Shown here piece after piece: positions 18,421-27,600 of a stretch of DNA of 64,000 bases. Location: positions 124,001 to 188,000 of the forward strand of contig JADFAE010000007.1 of assembly GCA_015665415.1 (NCBI GenBank), given 5' to 3'. The notes under the pieces were generated by a model that was not told the DNA's origin, did no database searches, and was given only the letters and a program-made list of their open reading frames with translations. How positions within the stretch are numbered: the stretch's first letter is position 1; every line of letters begins with the position of its first letter. The stretch is from Roseobacter sp. (GTDB lineage: Bacteria; Pseudomonadota; Alphaproteobacteria; Rhodobacterales; Rhodobacteraceae). A program made the position numbers and the translations under genes.

Positions 18421-19142
18421 TTCAGGCTCTCCACAAGGGAAATCTCGCCATGATCGCGGGTCACCAGGGTCAGTTCCACCGCCAGGGGCAGGCTGTTGGA
18501 ATAGACCTCGCTGGCCACCGCGGTGCTGTCGCTATCCCCCGCAGCGGTGGGTGTGGCATTGGCACTGGCGCGACTGTGGGCGCCTTCGACCCATCCAATC
18601 TGTGGCCAATAGCTGCGCAGGCGCAGCGCCTCAATCGGACCAAATCCGCGGTCACGCTCGGCGGAGGGCCAGGGCACCGGGGCACTGCGCGCATCGGCGC
18701 GCGCCGGAAACAGGCTGGGCCAGACCCGGCGGCTGAGCTGGCCCTGATGCAGAAGCCATTCGACCCGGATCGGCTGCAGAGAGGCGGTGGAGGCCGCTGC
18801 CTCGCTGTCAAAGCGGGACAGCCCCGCCCGCGATAGCGACAGCTTGGCACTGGGGCCCGCCGGTTCAAACAGCAGCGCTGAGCGCGGCGCGGCGCGATCC
18901 GGTGGGTAAAACAGCATCGGCACCAGGGCTGCGAGATCGGCGCGCAGCAGGCTGGTGAGCTCTGCCAGGGCCGCACTCTGGTCGGATCGGATCACCAGAT
19001 CATCGCGCATCCGCAGCATGCCGGTGAGCGCCTGCGCCCCCAGCACCGCGACCAGTGCAAAGATCGCCATGGCCAGCACCAGCTCGATCAGGCTGATGCC
19101 GCGATCGGGCCGCGCGGATTGATCCTGGGGCGCGCGCCTCAT
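18417..19142 (-). CDS. gspJ: Minor pseudopilin GspJ
   Basis: A 241-aa prepilin-like protein with an N-terminal class III signal RG/ISLIELVLAMAIFALV and glutamate at position 5, followed by the minor pseudopilin domain. Overlaps gspI and gspK by 4 bases on each side. It forms the pseudopilus tip complex with GspI and GspK. Confidence 0.9.
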   Translation of the reverse strand: MRRAPQDQSARPDRGISLIELVLAMAIFALVAVLGAQALTGMLRMRDDLVIRSDQSAALAELTSLLRADLAALVPMLFYPPDRAAPRSALLFEPAGPSAKLSLSRAGLSRFDSEAAASTASLQPIRVEWLLHQGQLSRRVWPSLFPARADARSAPVPWPSAERDRGFGPIEALRLRSYWPQIGWVEGAHSRASANATPTAAGDSDSTAVASEVYSNSLPLAVELTLVTRDHGEISLVESLK

Positions 19143-19531
19143 GGGCGGGGCTGCGGCGGCAGATAGAGGATCAGCTGCGCCCCCTCACCGCTGGCGCTGC
19201 GGGCGGTGACGCTGGCCTTGATCAAGCCGCCCTGGGTGGCTTGGCGCTGGGTGGTGAGGGTGATGCGATGCCCGCCCTGGACCACCACATCCGGCAGCAC
19301 CGGGGCGGCAGAGCCGTAGATCTGCAGCTCTTCGGCGCGGTTGCGGGCGGCAATGCGGGCCAGCAGGCGCGGCATCTCACCGCCAATGGCCAGGCGGGAT
19401 TGATCGCTGGCGCGCAGGGCGGCCAGACTGCCAAGCGCCAGCACCAGGATCGCCACTGCCAGTTCCAGCAGGGTAAAGCCGCGGTTGCGCGCGGCGCGCC
19501 CGCTCTTGTCTCGCATCAGGAGGCCTCGCAT
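19139..19531 (-). CDS. gspI: Minor pseudopilin GspI
   Basis: A 130-aa pseudopilin. The cleavage signal RG/FTLLELAVAILVLAL lies after a 17-residue leader, followed by the GspI-like ARNRAEEL segment. Start at the ATG at 19529-19531; Met6 is an alternative. Overlaps gspH by 16 bases and gspJ by 4. Confidence 0.9.
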   Translation of the reverse strand: MRGLLMRDKSGRAARNRGFTLLELAVAILVLALGSLAALRASDQSRLAIGGEMPRLLARIAARNRAEELQIYGSAAPVLPDVVVQGGHRITLTTQRQATQGGLIKASVTARSASGEGAQLILYLPPQPRP

Positions 19532-20079
19532 CTGAGCCCGGTCCAGCCATCGCTGCGGCAGCTGCCACCGGGGGCACCGCTTGCGCGGGGGGAAAACCGG
19601 ATGACAAAGGCAGAGCTGCGCCCATCGCCGAGGACCTGGATCTGCGGGATTTGCGTGCCGCTGCTGCGGCGCGCGCCGGCCGTGGTGCCGGTGGCGTCAA
19701 AGCGCACCACCCCGTGCCAGCGCTGCTCTTGCTTTGAGATCTGCCAGCCCTGTTTGTGCCAGCCCTGGTTCTGCGTGCCCTGTTGCGGTGTCGACTCGCG
19801 TCTGGCCTGGCGCATGCCACGGGCATTCACCACCAGCCCCAGTGTGTGTTGCCCGGCAATGGCACGCTGACGCAGGCTGTCAAATTGGCGTTGAAACCGT
19901 GCCATATCGCTGTCGCCGCTGCTGCTGCGGGGCAGGCTGAGCGTAAGGCCAAGCGCCAGCACCGCCAGAATGGCGATGCTCACCAGCAGCTCAATCAGGG
20001 TGAAACCAGCCTCAGCTGCAGCGGCTGGGGCTGCTACAGGCGCATCTGCCGCTGAAACAGGCTCTAATTCAGGGTCCAT
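19516..20079 (-). CDS. gspH: Minor pseudopilin GspH
   Basis: A 187-aa pseudopilin with the prepilin site AG/FTLIELLVSIAILAVLAL after an unusually long leader of about 24 residues, then a GspH-type domain. The start region coincides with the gspG stop and with one inverted copy of the TTAGAGCCTGTTT motif. Confidence 0.88.
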   Translation of the reverse strand: MDPELEPVSAADAPVAAPAAAAEAGFTLIELLVSIAILAVLALGLTLSLPRSSSGDSDMARFQRQFDSLRQRAIAGQHTLGLVVNARGMRQARRESTPQQGTQNQGWHKQGWQISKQEQRWHGVVRFDATGTTAGARRSSGTQIPQIQVLGDGRSSAFVIRFSPRASGAPGGSCRSDGWTGLRCEAS

Positions 20080-20600
20080 GAGCCGATATCCCGATCCGCA
20101 CCCGTGCCCCCGGCACTGCCATTGGCGCCATAGCTGAAGATGTCGAAATCCCCATGCACCCCCGGCGAGAGATAGTGATAGGGCTGGCCCCAGGGATCCA
20201 CCGGCAGCCGGTCCATATAGCCGTTCTCGGCCCAGTTGGCGGGCTGGGGGTCGCTGCTGGGGCGGCTGACCAATGCGGCCAGCCCCTGTTCGCTGCTGGG
20301 GTAGTTGAAATTGTCCAGCCGATAGAGTTTCACCGCGCTGGAAATGGCGGCGATATCGGCCTTGGCGCGGGCGGCGCGGGCCTGATCGGGACGGTCGATC
20401 ACCCGCGGCACCACCACCAGCGCCAGGATCGACAGGATCACCACCACCACCATCAGCTCCAGCAGCGAGAACCCGGCATCGCGGGCCCGGGTTGGGGCTT
20501 CACGCTGGGCAGGATCAGGGGCCTTGGCGCGGCGTTGCAACGGGACCAGAGCGGGACAGGCAAGAGGGGGCATGGGAGACTTTCTTTTGAATGGCTTCAT
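20064..20600 (-). CDS. gspG: Major pseudopilin GspG
   Basis: A 178-aa major pseudopilin. The processing site AG/FSLLELMVVVVILSILALVV is followed by the GspG core with the conserved NYPSSEQGL, DPWGQPYHY and FDIFSYGANG segments that build the calcium site. The leader of about 42 residues is long for GspG, so the true start may be Met10 or later. First gene of the minus-strand gspG-K string. Confidence 0.94.
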   Translation of the reverse strand: MKPFKRKSPMPPLACPALVPLQRRAKAPDPAQREAPTRARDAGFSLLELMVVVVILSILALVVVPRVIDRPDQARAARAKADIAAISSAVKLYRLDNFNYPSSEQGLAALVSRPSSDPQPANWAENGYMDRLPVDPWGQPYHYLSPGVHGDFDIFSYGANGSAGGTGADRDIGSWTLN

Positions 20601-20670
20601 GATAAGGGAGGGGGGGAGAGCTTGTCCATCACCCGCCCCCGGATCAGGGAAAATCAGTTGATGCCAAAGA

Positions 20671-21552
20671 GTGCTGCCTGTGCCAAGTGACCTGCTAACG
20701 CCGTTTTTGCCCCAGGTTTCATCCCTGCCCTTGTCGCAGCCTGTGTCTTTGCCCTGGGTGCTGTTCCTGCTGTTGTTGGCACCCGCTCTGGGCTCGTTTC
20801 TGGGGGTGCTGGTGGATCGGCTGCCGCGCGGCGAGGATGTGCTGCGCGCGCCCTCGCGCTGTCGCAGCTGTGCGCATCGGTTGGGCCTGCGGGATTTGCT
20901 GCCGATCCTGTCCTTTGCGGCCAGTCGCGGGCGTTGTCGTCACTGCAGGGCCGTCATTCCACCCTGGAGCCTCTATCTGGAGATCTCCGCCACCGGTGCG
21001 GCGGTGCTGGCGCTGGCCGCGGGTGGCAGCCTCGCGGAGGTGCTGTTCTCCTGCCTGTTTTTATGGCTGCTGTTGGCGCTGGCGGCCTGCGATCTGATCT
21101 GGCTGCGGCTGCCGGATCTGCTGACGGCGGCGCTGGCGCTGCTGGTTTTTGCCTGGGTGGGACTTGGCGCTGGCCTGGAATTTAGACTGGGGCTGGAATT
21201 TGAGCTGGCGCTGGTCGGAGCGGGACTGGGCCTGGGCAGTTTTCTGGCCCTGCGGCTGGGCTATCGGGCCTGGCGGGGGCGCGAAGGCCTGGGCCTGGGC
21301 GATGTCAAGCTGATGGTGGGGCTGGGGGCCTTTGCCGGGCCTTTTGATCTGCCACTTCTGGTGCTGATGGCAGCGCTGATGGGGCTGACAGGGGGCGGGG
21401 CGGCGGCGTGGATCAAAAGGCGGCAAAGGCTTGGGGCGGCGGCGATTGGATCTCCGCCTCTGGGGCAGCAGGCGCTGCCCTTTGGGGCCGCCCTTTGCGC
21501 CGCTGCCGCGCTGCTCTGGCTGCTGCGCGCCCTTGATCTGCTGCCCGGTTGA
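20671..21552 (+). CDS. gspO: Prepilin peptidase GspO
   Basis: A polytopic aspartyl prepilin peptidase and methylase (up to 293 aa). The cytoplasmic zinc-binding cysteines are present (CRSC and CRHC near residues 68-92). The two catalytic aspartates lie in ACDLIWLRLPD and GLGLGDVKLM. It would process GspG-K. The GTG at 20671 is the first in-frame start; no strong ribosome site was seen, so a later start is possible. Divergent from gspG. Confidence 0.9.
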   Translation: MLPVPSDLLTPFLPQVSSLPLSQPVSLPWVLFLLLLAPALGSFLGVLVDRLPRGEDVLRAPSRCRSCAHRLGLRDLLPILSFAASRGRCRHCRAVIPPWSLYLEISATGAAVLALAAGGSLAEVLFSCLFLWLLLALAACDLIWLRLPDLLTAALALLVFAWVGLGAGLEFRLGLEFELALVGAGLGLGSFLALRLGYRAWRGREGLGLGDVKLMVGLGAFAGPFDLPLLVLMAALMGLTGGGAAAWIKRRQRLGAAAIGSPPLGQQALPFGAALCAAAALLWLLRALDLLPG

Positions 21553-21657
21553 GGCTGCGGGTTTGATCTTGCCAGCGCCAGCGCTTAGGGTCCGGGCTGA
21601 TGTCGCTTCCACAGCGGCGCTGACGCGTTTTTTCAGACCTATTCACACGTGAGAGAC

Positions 21658-23277
21658 ATGGCGATTTCCAATACCTTTCCCCGCGCCCTGCAGATGGCGA
21701 GCACGGCTTTGATCCTCACAACCTGGCCTGTGGCGCTTTGGGCTGAGGGGAGCCCGTCGCAGGCGAGCAGCGAGAGCAACGGGTCCGCCGCTGAGGTAGC
21801 CTCGCTCAGCATGGCCGAAATCGAAGCGGCCTGGGCGGCGGGGGATTTTGTCTCTGTGCGTCAGGGGCTGCAGCATCACGCCGAGACAACCGGAGCCCCC
21901 TTTGCCCAGTATCGCTATGGCCGGGTGCTGCTGGAGGGGCGCGGCGGGCCGCAGGATCTGATGGCGGCGCGCGACTGGCTGGAACGCGCAGCGGCGCAGA
22001 ACCAGTCCGAAGCGGCGGTGCTGTTGGCGCGGCTTTACCTCAGTGCCCCTGCCGGTGGACCGCCGCGTGATCCGGCCCGCGCGGCGGTGCTGTTTCGCCA
22101 GGCTGCGGTGCGTGGCCAGGCCGAGGCGCAGTATTACCTGGGGCTGCTATATGGCCAGGGCACCGGGGTGACCGCAGATCCGGTCGAGGCGCTGACCTGG
22201 CTGCAGGCGGCGGCGGAACGCGACTATACCGAGGCTCAGTTCGAGCTGAGCCGCGCCTATGCCAGCGGCAGGGGCACCGCCGAGGATCCGGCCAAGGCCT
22301 TGCACTGGTTGCAGGCGGCCGCCACTGCGGGCCATGCGCAGGCGCAGTATTTTCTGGCCTATGCCCTGGACAGTGGCCAGGGCGCGCCGCGCAACCGCGC
22401 AGAGGCGCTGAACTGGCTGCATCGCTCCGCCGAGGGAGGGTTTCTGCGTGCGCAGGTGGCCTTGGGCAAGAAATATCTGCGGGGTGACGGGGTTGAACCC
22501 AACCCGCAGGAGGCGCTTCGCTGGCTGGCACTTGGGGTCCAAGCGGACAACCAGGAGGCGGTGCTGACCCTGGGGCTGGCGCTGTTGGGCGGAGAGGGCA
22601 TTGCCGCCAATCCGGCCCAGGCGCAGATCCTGCTGACCCAGGCTGCCGCCGAAGGCCAACCCGCTGCCAGTCATGCGCTGGGGCGGATGCTGGAACAGGG
22701 GCTGGGCCAGCCCGCCAATCTGCCGGAGGCGGTGAAACTCTATCGCCAGGCGGTGGATCAGGGCAGCACCAAAGCGGCGCTTCGCCTGGGAGAGCTGGCG
22801 GTGGCGGGTCAGCTGCAGGGGATGATGGCCCCGCATCGTATGGTGCCTTGGGTCGAGACGCTGAGCGGCGCGGCAGCGCGTGATTGGCTGCAGGCCCAGG
22901 CACAGGATGGGCTGCGCCCGGCGCAGCGGGCCTTTGGCGAGATGCTGTTGGCAGAGGGCGAAGCCGAGACGGCGGCGCAGTGGCTGACCCTGGCCGCGCG
23001 CGCCTATGACATGCGGGCCCAGCACCAGTTGGGGCGGCTTTATATTCAGGGCGAAGGGGTCGAACAGGATTATGTGCTGGCCCATAAATGGCTCAATCTG
23101 GCGGCGGGGGCAGGTGATGCCAAAGCCTTGGAGATGCGCGCGGTGGTGGCAGATCTGATGACGCCAGAGCAGGTGGCCCAGGCCCAGGCCCTGGCGCGGG
23201 AACATCTGGAGACCGCCAGATCCGGCCCGGATGCACAAACCCTCCGGCAATCCGTGCCGCAAGCGGCCTCGCAATGA
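21658..23277 (+). CDS. Secreted Sel1-repeat protein
   Basis: A 539-aa protein with a signal sequence (cleavage after WPVALWA) and about ten Sel1-type helical repeats of 36 residues (pattern AQYxLGLLYGQGTGVxxDPVEALTWLQAAAE). Sel1 arrays are protein-binding scaffolds, usually periplasmic when exported. The ATG at 21658 is preferred over a GTG three codons earlier. It ends overlapping the next Sel1 gene by 4 bases. Function is unknown; the T2SS genes lie just upstream. Confidence 0.85.
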   Translation: MAISNTFPRALQMASTALILTTWPVALWAEGSPSQASSESNGSAAEVASLSMAEIEAAWAAGDFVSVRQGLQHHAETTGAPFAQYRYGRVLLEGRGGPQDLMAARDWLERAAAQNQSEAAVLLARLYLSAPAGGPPRDPARAAVLFRQAAVRGQAEAQYYLGLLYGQGTGVTADPVEALTWLQAAAERDYTEAQFELSRAYASGRGTAEDPAKALHWLQAAATAGHAQAQYFLAYALDSGQGAPRNRAEALNWLHRSAEGGFLRAQVALGKKYLRGDGVEPNPQEALRWLALGVQADNQEAVLTLGLALLGGEGIAANPAQAQILLTQAAAEGQPAASHALGRMLEQGLGQPANLPEAVKLYRQAVDQGSTKAALRLGELAVAGQLQGMMAPHRMVPWVETLSGAAARDWLQAQAQDGLRPAQRAFGEMLLAEGEAETAAQWLTLAARAYDMRAQHQLGRLYIQGEGVEQDYVLAHKWLNLAAGAGDAKALEMRAVVADLMTPEQVAQAQALAREHLETARSGPDAQTLRQSVPQAASQ

Positions 23278-24554
23278 GGCGGCGGCAGCGGCGGCCCCTT
23301 TGGCTTGCGCCTGCGCTGCTGAGTGCGGGGATTGGGACTGGGGTGATGACCGGACTGGTGAGTGGACTGGCCAGCCCGGCTCTGGCACAGCAGCAAAATC
23401 CGGTTTCCCCTCCCGTTCAGAGCGCCTCTCTGCAAAGCCAGGCGGCGGCAGGGCAGGCCGAAGCGCAATATCAGCTGGCCCTGCAGCTGCAGCGCGGCGA
23501 GGCGCTGCTGCAGGATTACGCCGCAGCGGTGATCTGGCTGCGCCGCGCCGCCGAGCAGGGCCATGTCGCGGCGCAGACCCGTCTGGGTCAAAGCTATCTG
23601 CACGGGCTGGGGCTGGCCCAGGATCCGGAGCAGGCGCTGGTCTGGCTGCGCCGTGCAGCCGCCAGTGGCGCGCCAGAGCCGCAGTTTCAGCTGGCCAGCC
23701 TGCTGGAACAGGGGCCTGCCAGCCTGGCAGATCCCGTCCAGGCGGCGCAGCTTTATGCCCTGGCGGCCGAACAGGGCCATGTGGATGCCTCCGTCAGCCT
23801 TGGGGTGCTTTATCAGAATGGCACCGGTGTGGCACAGGATCCGGTGCGCGCGCGCCAACTCTATGAGGGACCGGCCCAGGCGGGTCACGCCCGGGCGTTG
23901 AACAATCTCGGCCTGATCTATGTGCGTGGCGCGGGCGTGGCGCAGGATTATGCGCTGGCGGCACAGCTGTTTCAGGCCGCAGCCGAGCGGGGGCTGGCGG
24001 TGGCGCTGAACAATCTTGGCACGCTTTATGAAAACGGTTTTGGCGTTGATCTGGACGAGGCCCGCGCCGAGGCGCTGTACCGTCAGGCCGCGGATCTGGA
24101 GCGCGGCGGCGCTAGTCTGATCTCCCGGACCCGCCCCGGCGCGCTTTATGACCCCAGCCCGGCGATGCCCGATCTGGGTGGCTCCGGGTTGAGCCAGCTG
24201 CAAACACGGGCCAAGGCGGGGGATGTGCAGGCGCAGTTTCAGCTTGGCTGGCTGATGTTGCAGCCTGCGGCAGGCGCGGATCGCGAAACCGAGGCACAGG
24301 CGCTGGCGCTGTTGCAGGCCGCCGCCCGGGGCGGACAGCCGGCGGCCATGGGCAATCTGGCGCTGCTTTATGTCGAAGGCCGGTTGCTGCCGCAGGATTA
24401 CATGCTGGGGTATATGTGGCTGGTGCTGGCGATTGCCGCAGGCCAGCCCGAAGCCCCGGCGCTGGCCGAAAGCCTGGCAGCGCAACTGCCGCCGGCGCAG
24501 CTGCGCGCCGCCCAGGACCGGGCCGCAGCCCTGGTGGCGGCTGCCAGGCCCTAG
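23274..24554 (+). CDS. Secreted Sel1-repeat protein (paralogue)
   Basis: A 426-aa protein with a signal peptide ending near SPALA-QQQ and six to eight Sel1 repeats (e.g. ALNNLGLIYVRGAGVAQDYALA). It is coupled to the preceding Sel1 gene by ATGA. The two probably act together in the periplasm. The last repeats differ from the earlier block, separated by a short linker near residue 285. Confidence 0.85.
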   Translation: MRRRQRRPLWLAPALLSAGIGTGVMTGLVSGLASPALAQQQNPVSPPVQSASLQSQAAAGQAEAQYQLALQLQRGEALLQDYAAAVIWLRRAAEQGHVAAQTRLGQSYLHGLGLAQDPEQALVWLRRAAASGAPEPQFQLASLLEQGPASLADPVQAAQLYALAAEQGHVDASVSLGVLYQNGTGVAQDPVRARQLYEGPAQAGHARALNNLGLIYVRGAGVAQDYALAAQLFQAAAERGLAVALNNLGTLYENGFGVDLDEARAEALYRQAADLERGGASLISRTRPGALYDPSPAMPDLGGSGLSQLQTRAKAGDVQAQFQLGWLMLQPAAGADRETEAQALALLQAAARGGQPAAMGNLALLYVEGRLLPQDYMLGYMWLVLAIAAGQPEAPALAESLAAQLPPAQLRAAQDRAAALVAAARP

Positions 24555-24604
24555 CCGCTGCCGCCACGGCCTTCAGGGGGAAGACAGCAGAGGCTCTCGC
24601 CTTC

Positions 24605-24647
24605 CCGAATAAACAAAACAGCCGCCCCCGGATAGGAGCGGCTGTTT
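24605..24647 (-). terminator. Rho-independent terminator of the autotransporter gene
   Basis: A perfect 10-bp stem AAACAGCCGC/GCGGCTGTTT (24616-24647) with a 12-nt loop. On the minus strand it is followed by a T-rich tail (TTTTGTTTATT), 40 bp beyond the autotransporter stop. It may also act on the convergent Sel1 operon. Confidence 0.8.
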
Positions 24648-24688
24648 GCGGTTGCAGGACCTGCGTTGGATCAGAACTCCCGTTTGGT

Positions 24689-27600
24689 TCAGAACTCCAG
24701 GCGCACCCCATGTTCAATCTTCAGCGCATCGCTGTTGGGCATCGACAGGCGGGTGACCACCGCGCCGCGATCATTGGCAAAGCGGCGCTCGCGGTGGAAA
24801 TTGGCGCTCAGCCGGTCGCTGTCATTGACCGTCTCATAGTCGATCTCAAAGCGGTAGCTCAGCCCGGTGAGCGGGTTGAACAGCTCATGGGCAAAGCCCA
24901 GTCCCAACCCACAGCCCAGGCTGCTGTCATAGGAGGAGGTCTCGCAGATCAGCCGCGGCGTCAGCGCCAGGCTGGTTTGCACGCCACGGGGGTCCGCCTC
25001 AGCGCTGTTGCCAAAGCCGGAGAACTCGATTTCGGCAAAGATGCGGCTGCCATCGAAATCGGGGATATCAATGCTGCCAGTATCTGTCTGCGACAGCTGG
25101 GTGGCGGTGACATCGGCGTCGCTGGCGCGGGCGATGGCCAGATCGAGCCCGACGCGCGGGGTGATCCGCAGCCGGTCCAGCTGATGCTGCCCCGACAGGG
25201 CTATGCCGCCAAAGAGAGCGGCATAGTCATAGCTGCCATCGGCCTGGATCGGGGTGGTTGTGGTGGCAAAGCTGAGATCAAACCGGTGATGGCCCACAGC
25301 GCCGGCGGCGTAATAGTCGAGGAACAACCCATCGCCCAGCTGACGGGCGCCATAGACACCGCCATTGACGCCAAAACCATTGATCGAGCCATCGGCCAGA
25401 CCGGTGACATTGGTGCGGCTGAGATAGCCGCCCCAGAAGCGCCCGCGCAGGTCCTGCTCTGACAGGAAGCGCTCGCGTTGCTGCGAGAACTGTACCAGTG
25501 CCTGGGTGCCGATGCTCTCGCTGCGGGTCAGGCTGAAGCTGCCGGCCAGGATCTGGCGACTGCCGCTGGCGCAATTGTAGACGTCATAGCCGAAAGTGCC
25601 GTCGCTTTGGCCGGTGCCGCCCTGGATGTTCAGGCTGCCATCAATATCAAAGGAGGAGAGCGTGCCACAGCCGAGCCCGGCCGCACCGGCCTGCAGCCGC
25701 GACAGCGCACCTTTGGCGATGGTGCTGAAATGGCGCTGCTGGTTGCGCACCGTCTGCTCGAGATCGTTTTTCAGGATCTCGGTCAGCGGCTCACGGATCT
25801 GGTCGATCAGATCATCCGTCACGGTGACCGCCGACAGGGTGAGGGCAAAGCCGTCAAAACCGGCATCCCCGGAGCTGACGGTGACCGTGGGCTGACAGCT
25901 GTGCGATCCTTCGACCACGTCATCGTCGATGGCGGTGATGGTCAGGCTTTGCGACGTATCGTAAGTGCCGCTGGTGAAGGTCAGGCTGGCGGGCGAGACG
26001 TTGCACTGCGCATCGCCGGCAAAATCCAGCTGCACATCCGCCGTGGGCTGACCCAGCAGCACAAAGGACATGGCGGCGGTGTCATTGCCGCTTTCGGAGG
26101 CGGTGAGATCGTCATTGGTGACAGAAATGACCGCGGAATCGTCGTCAAACAGCGTGGTGCTGCCGGTCAGATCCGCAGGGGTGGTCGACAGCGCCACATC
26201 GGCCGCACCAGAGGTGACAGCGGTGAGGGTCAGGGTGACGGTCTCATCGCCCTCGATCAGCCCGTCTTCCAGCACCGGCAGATCCACCACCGCCGAGGTA
26301 TCGCCGGTCAGAATGGTGACGCTGCCACTGGGGGCGGTGTAATCCGTGCCGGAGGTGGCGGTGCCGCCCAGGGTATAGCTGATGACGCTGTCCTGGGCAG
26401 AGACCAGATCCTGGCTGACGGTAAAGCTGACACTGTCGGTTGCACCGCCATTGGCCTCTGCGCCGGTGTCGCTGGCGCTGACCGTGACCGCATTGATCTG
26501 GCAATTGGTCATCGGGATATTGTTGGCCAGCACATCCGGGTCACCGGCCTCGATCACGAAGGTGTCATAGAACACCGGGTTGGCGGCCAGGGAGGCATCC
26601 GCCAGCACCCCGGTCGAGCCCACTTCGGTAGAGCCCAGCACGGCGGGGTTGGAGGGCAGCAGCGTGGTCACATCAATGCTGCCCGAGGACAACCGCGCGG
26701 TGCTGGCCACGCCGGTCGAGGGGTAGCTATAGGCCACACTATAGGTGCCGGGCACCAGGGCGAACCACTGGTATTCCCCGGTGGAGCCATCGCGCACGAT
26801 CGTGATGTTGTTGGCGGTCCCGACCGAGCTGTTGGAGCCCGAGTCGCCGGTCACGGTGATGCCACCGCCCGACAGGATGCGGCCATCGTCTTCGCAGTAG
26901 AAATAGCCCTGCGGGTCGTAATCGGCGCTGTCGACGATACCATCGCCATCGCGGTCGGCGCTGCTGCTCTCGAGACTGTCGGGAACACCGTCGCCATCGG
27001 CATCCGGCTCGGGGCTGGGATCGGGGGTGCCGGTCAGATCGGCGGTGACCTCGATGGCGCTGCTGGCGGAGTTGCCATTGCCACTGCCGTTCACCGCCGC
27101 ATCCAGCGGCAGAGAGATGGTAAGGGTGCCATCGTGATCCGGGGACACGGTCAGGGTGTAGCTGGTACCGCTGCCGGTCAGCGCTGTGGCGGTGCCGCCA
27201 TCAATGCTGAAATCGCTGTCGGCCAGGCCTGTCACGCTCTCGCTGAAGGTGACGGTGACGCTAAAGGCGTGGCTCTGCGCATCCGAGGGCCCGCTGAGGG
27301 TGACGCTGGGACGATCGGTGTCCTTGGTGGCGGTGTCATTGATCACCGGCGCGGCATGGCCAAGGCTGCCGGTCATCCCCACCGCCAGTGTCACGGTGCC
27401 ATCACCCAGGCCAGAGACATCGAGGCCGCTGATCTGTTCGCTGCTGCTGGACACGGTGCCGCTGCCGGTCACCGTGGTGCCGCCACCACTGGAGGACAGG
27501 CCATAGCTGTAGCTGGCGCCGACTTCGGCATTGGCAAAGGTAAAGCTCACCGCGCTCTCATTGGCGGTGGTGATTGGATCCTGATCCAGGCTGACGCTGG

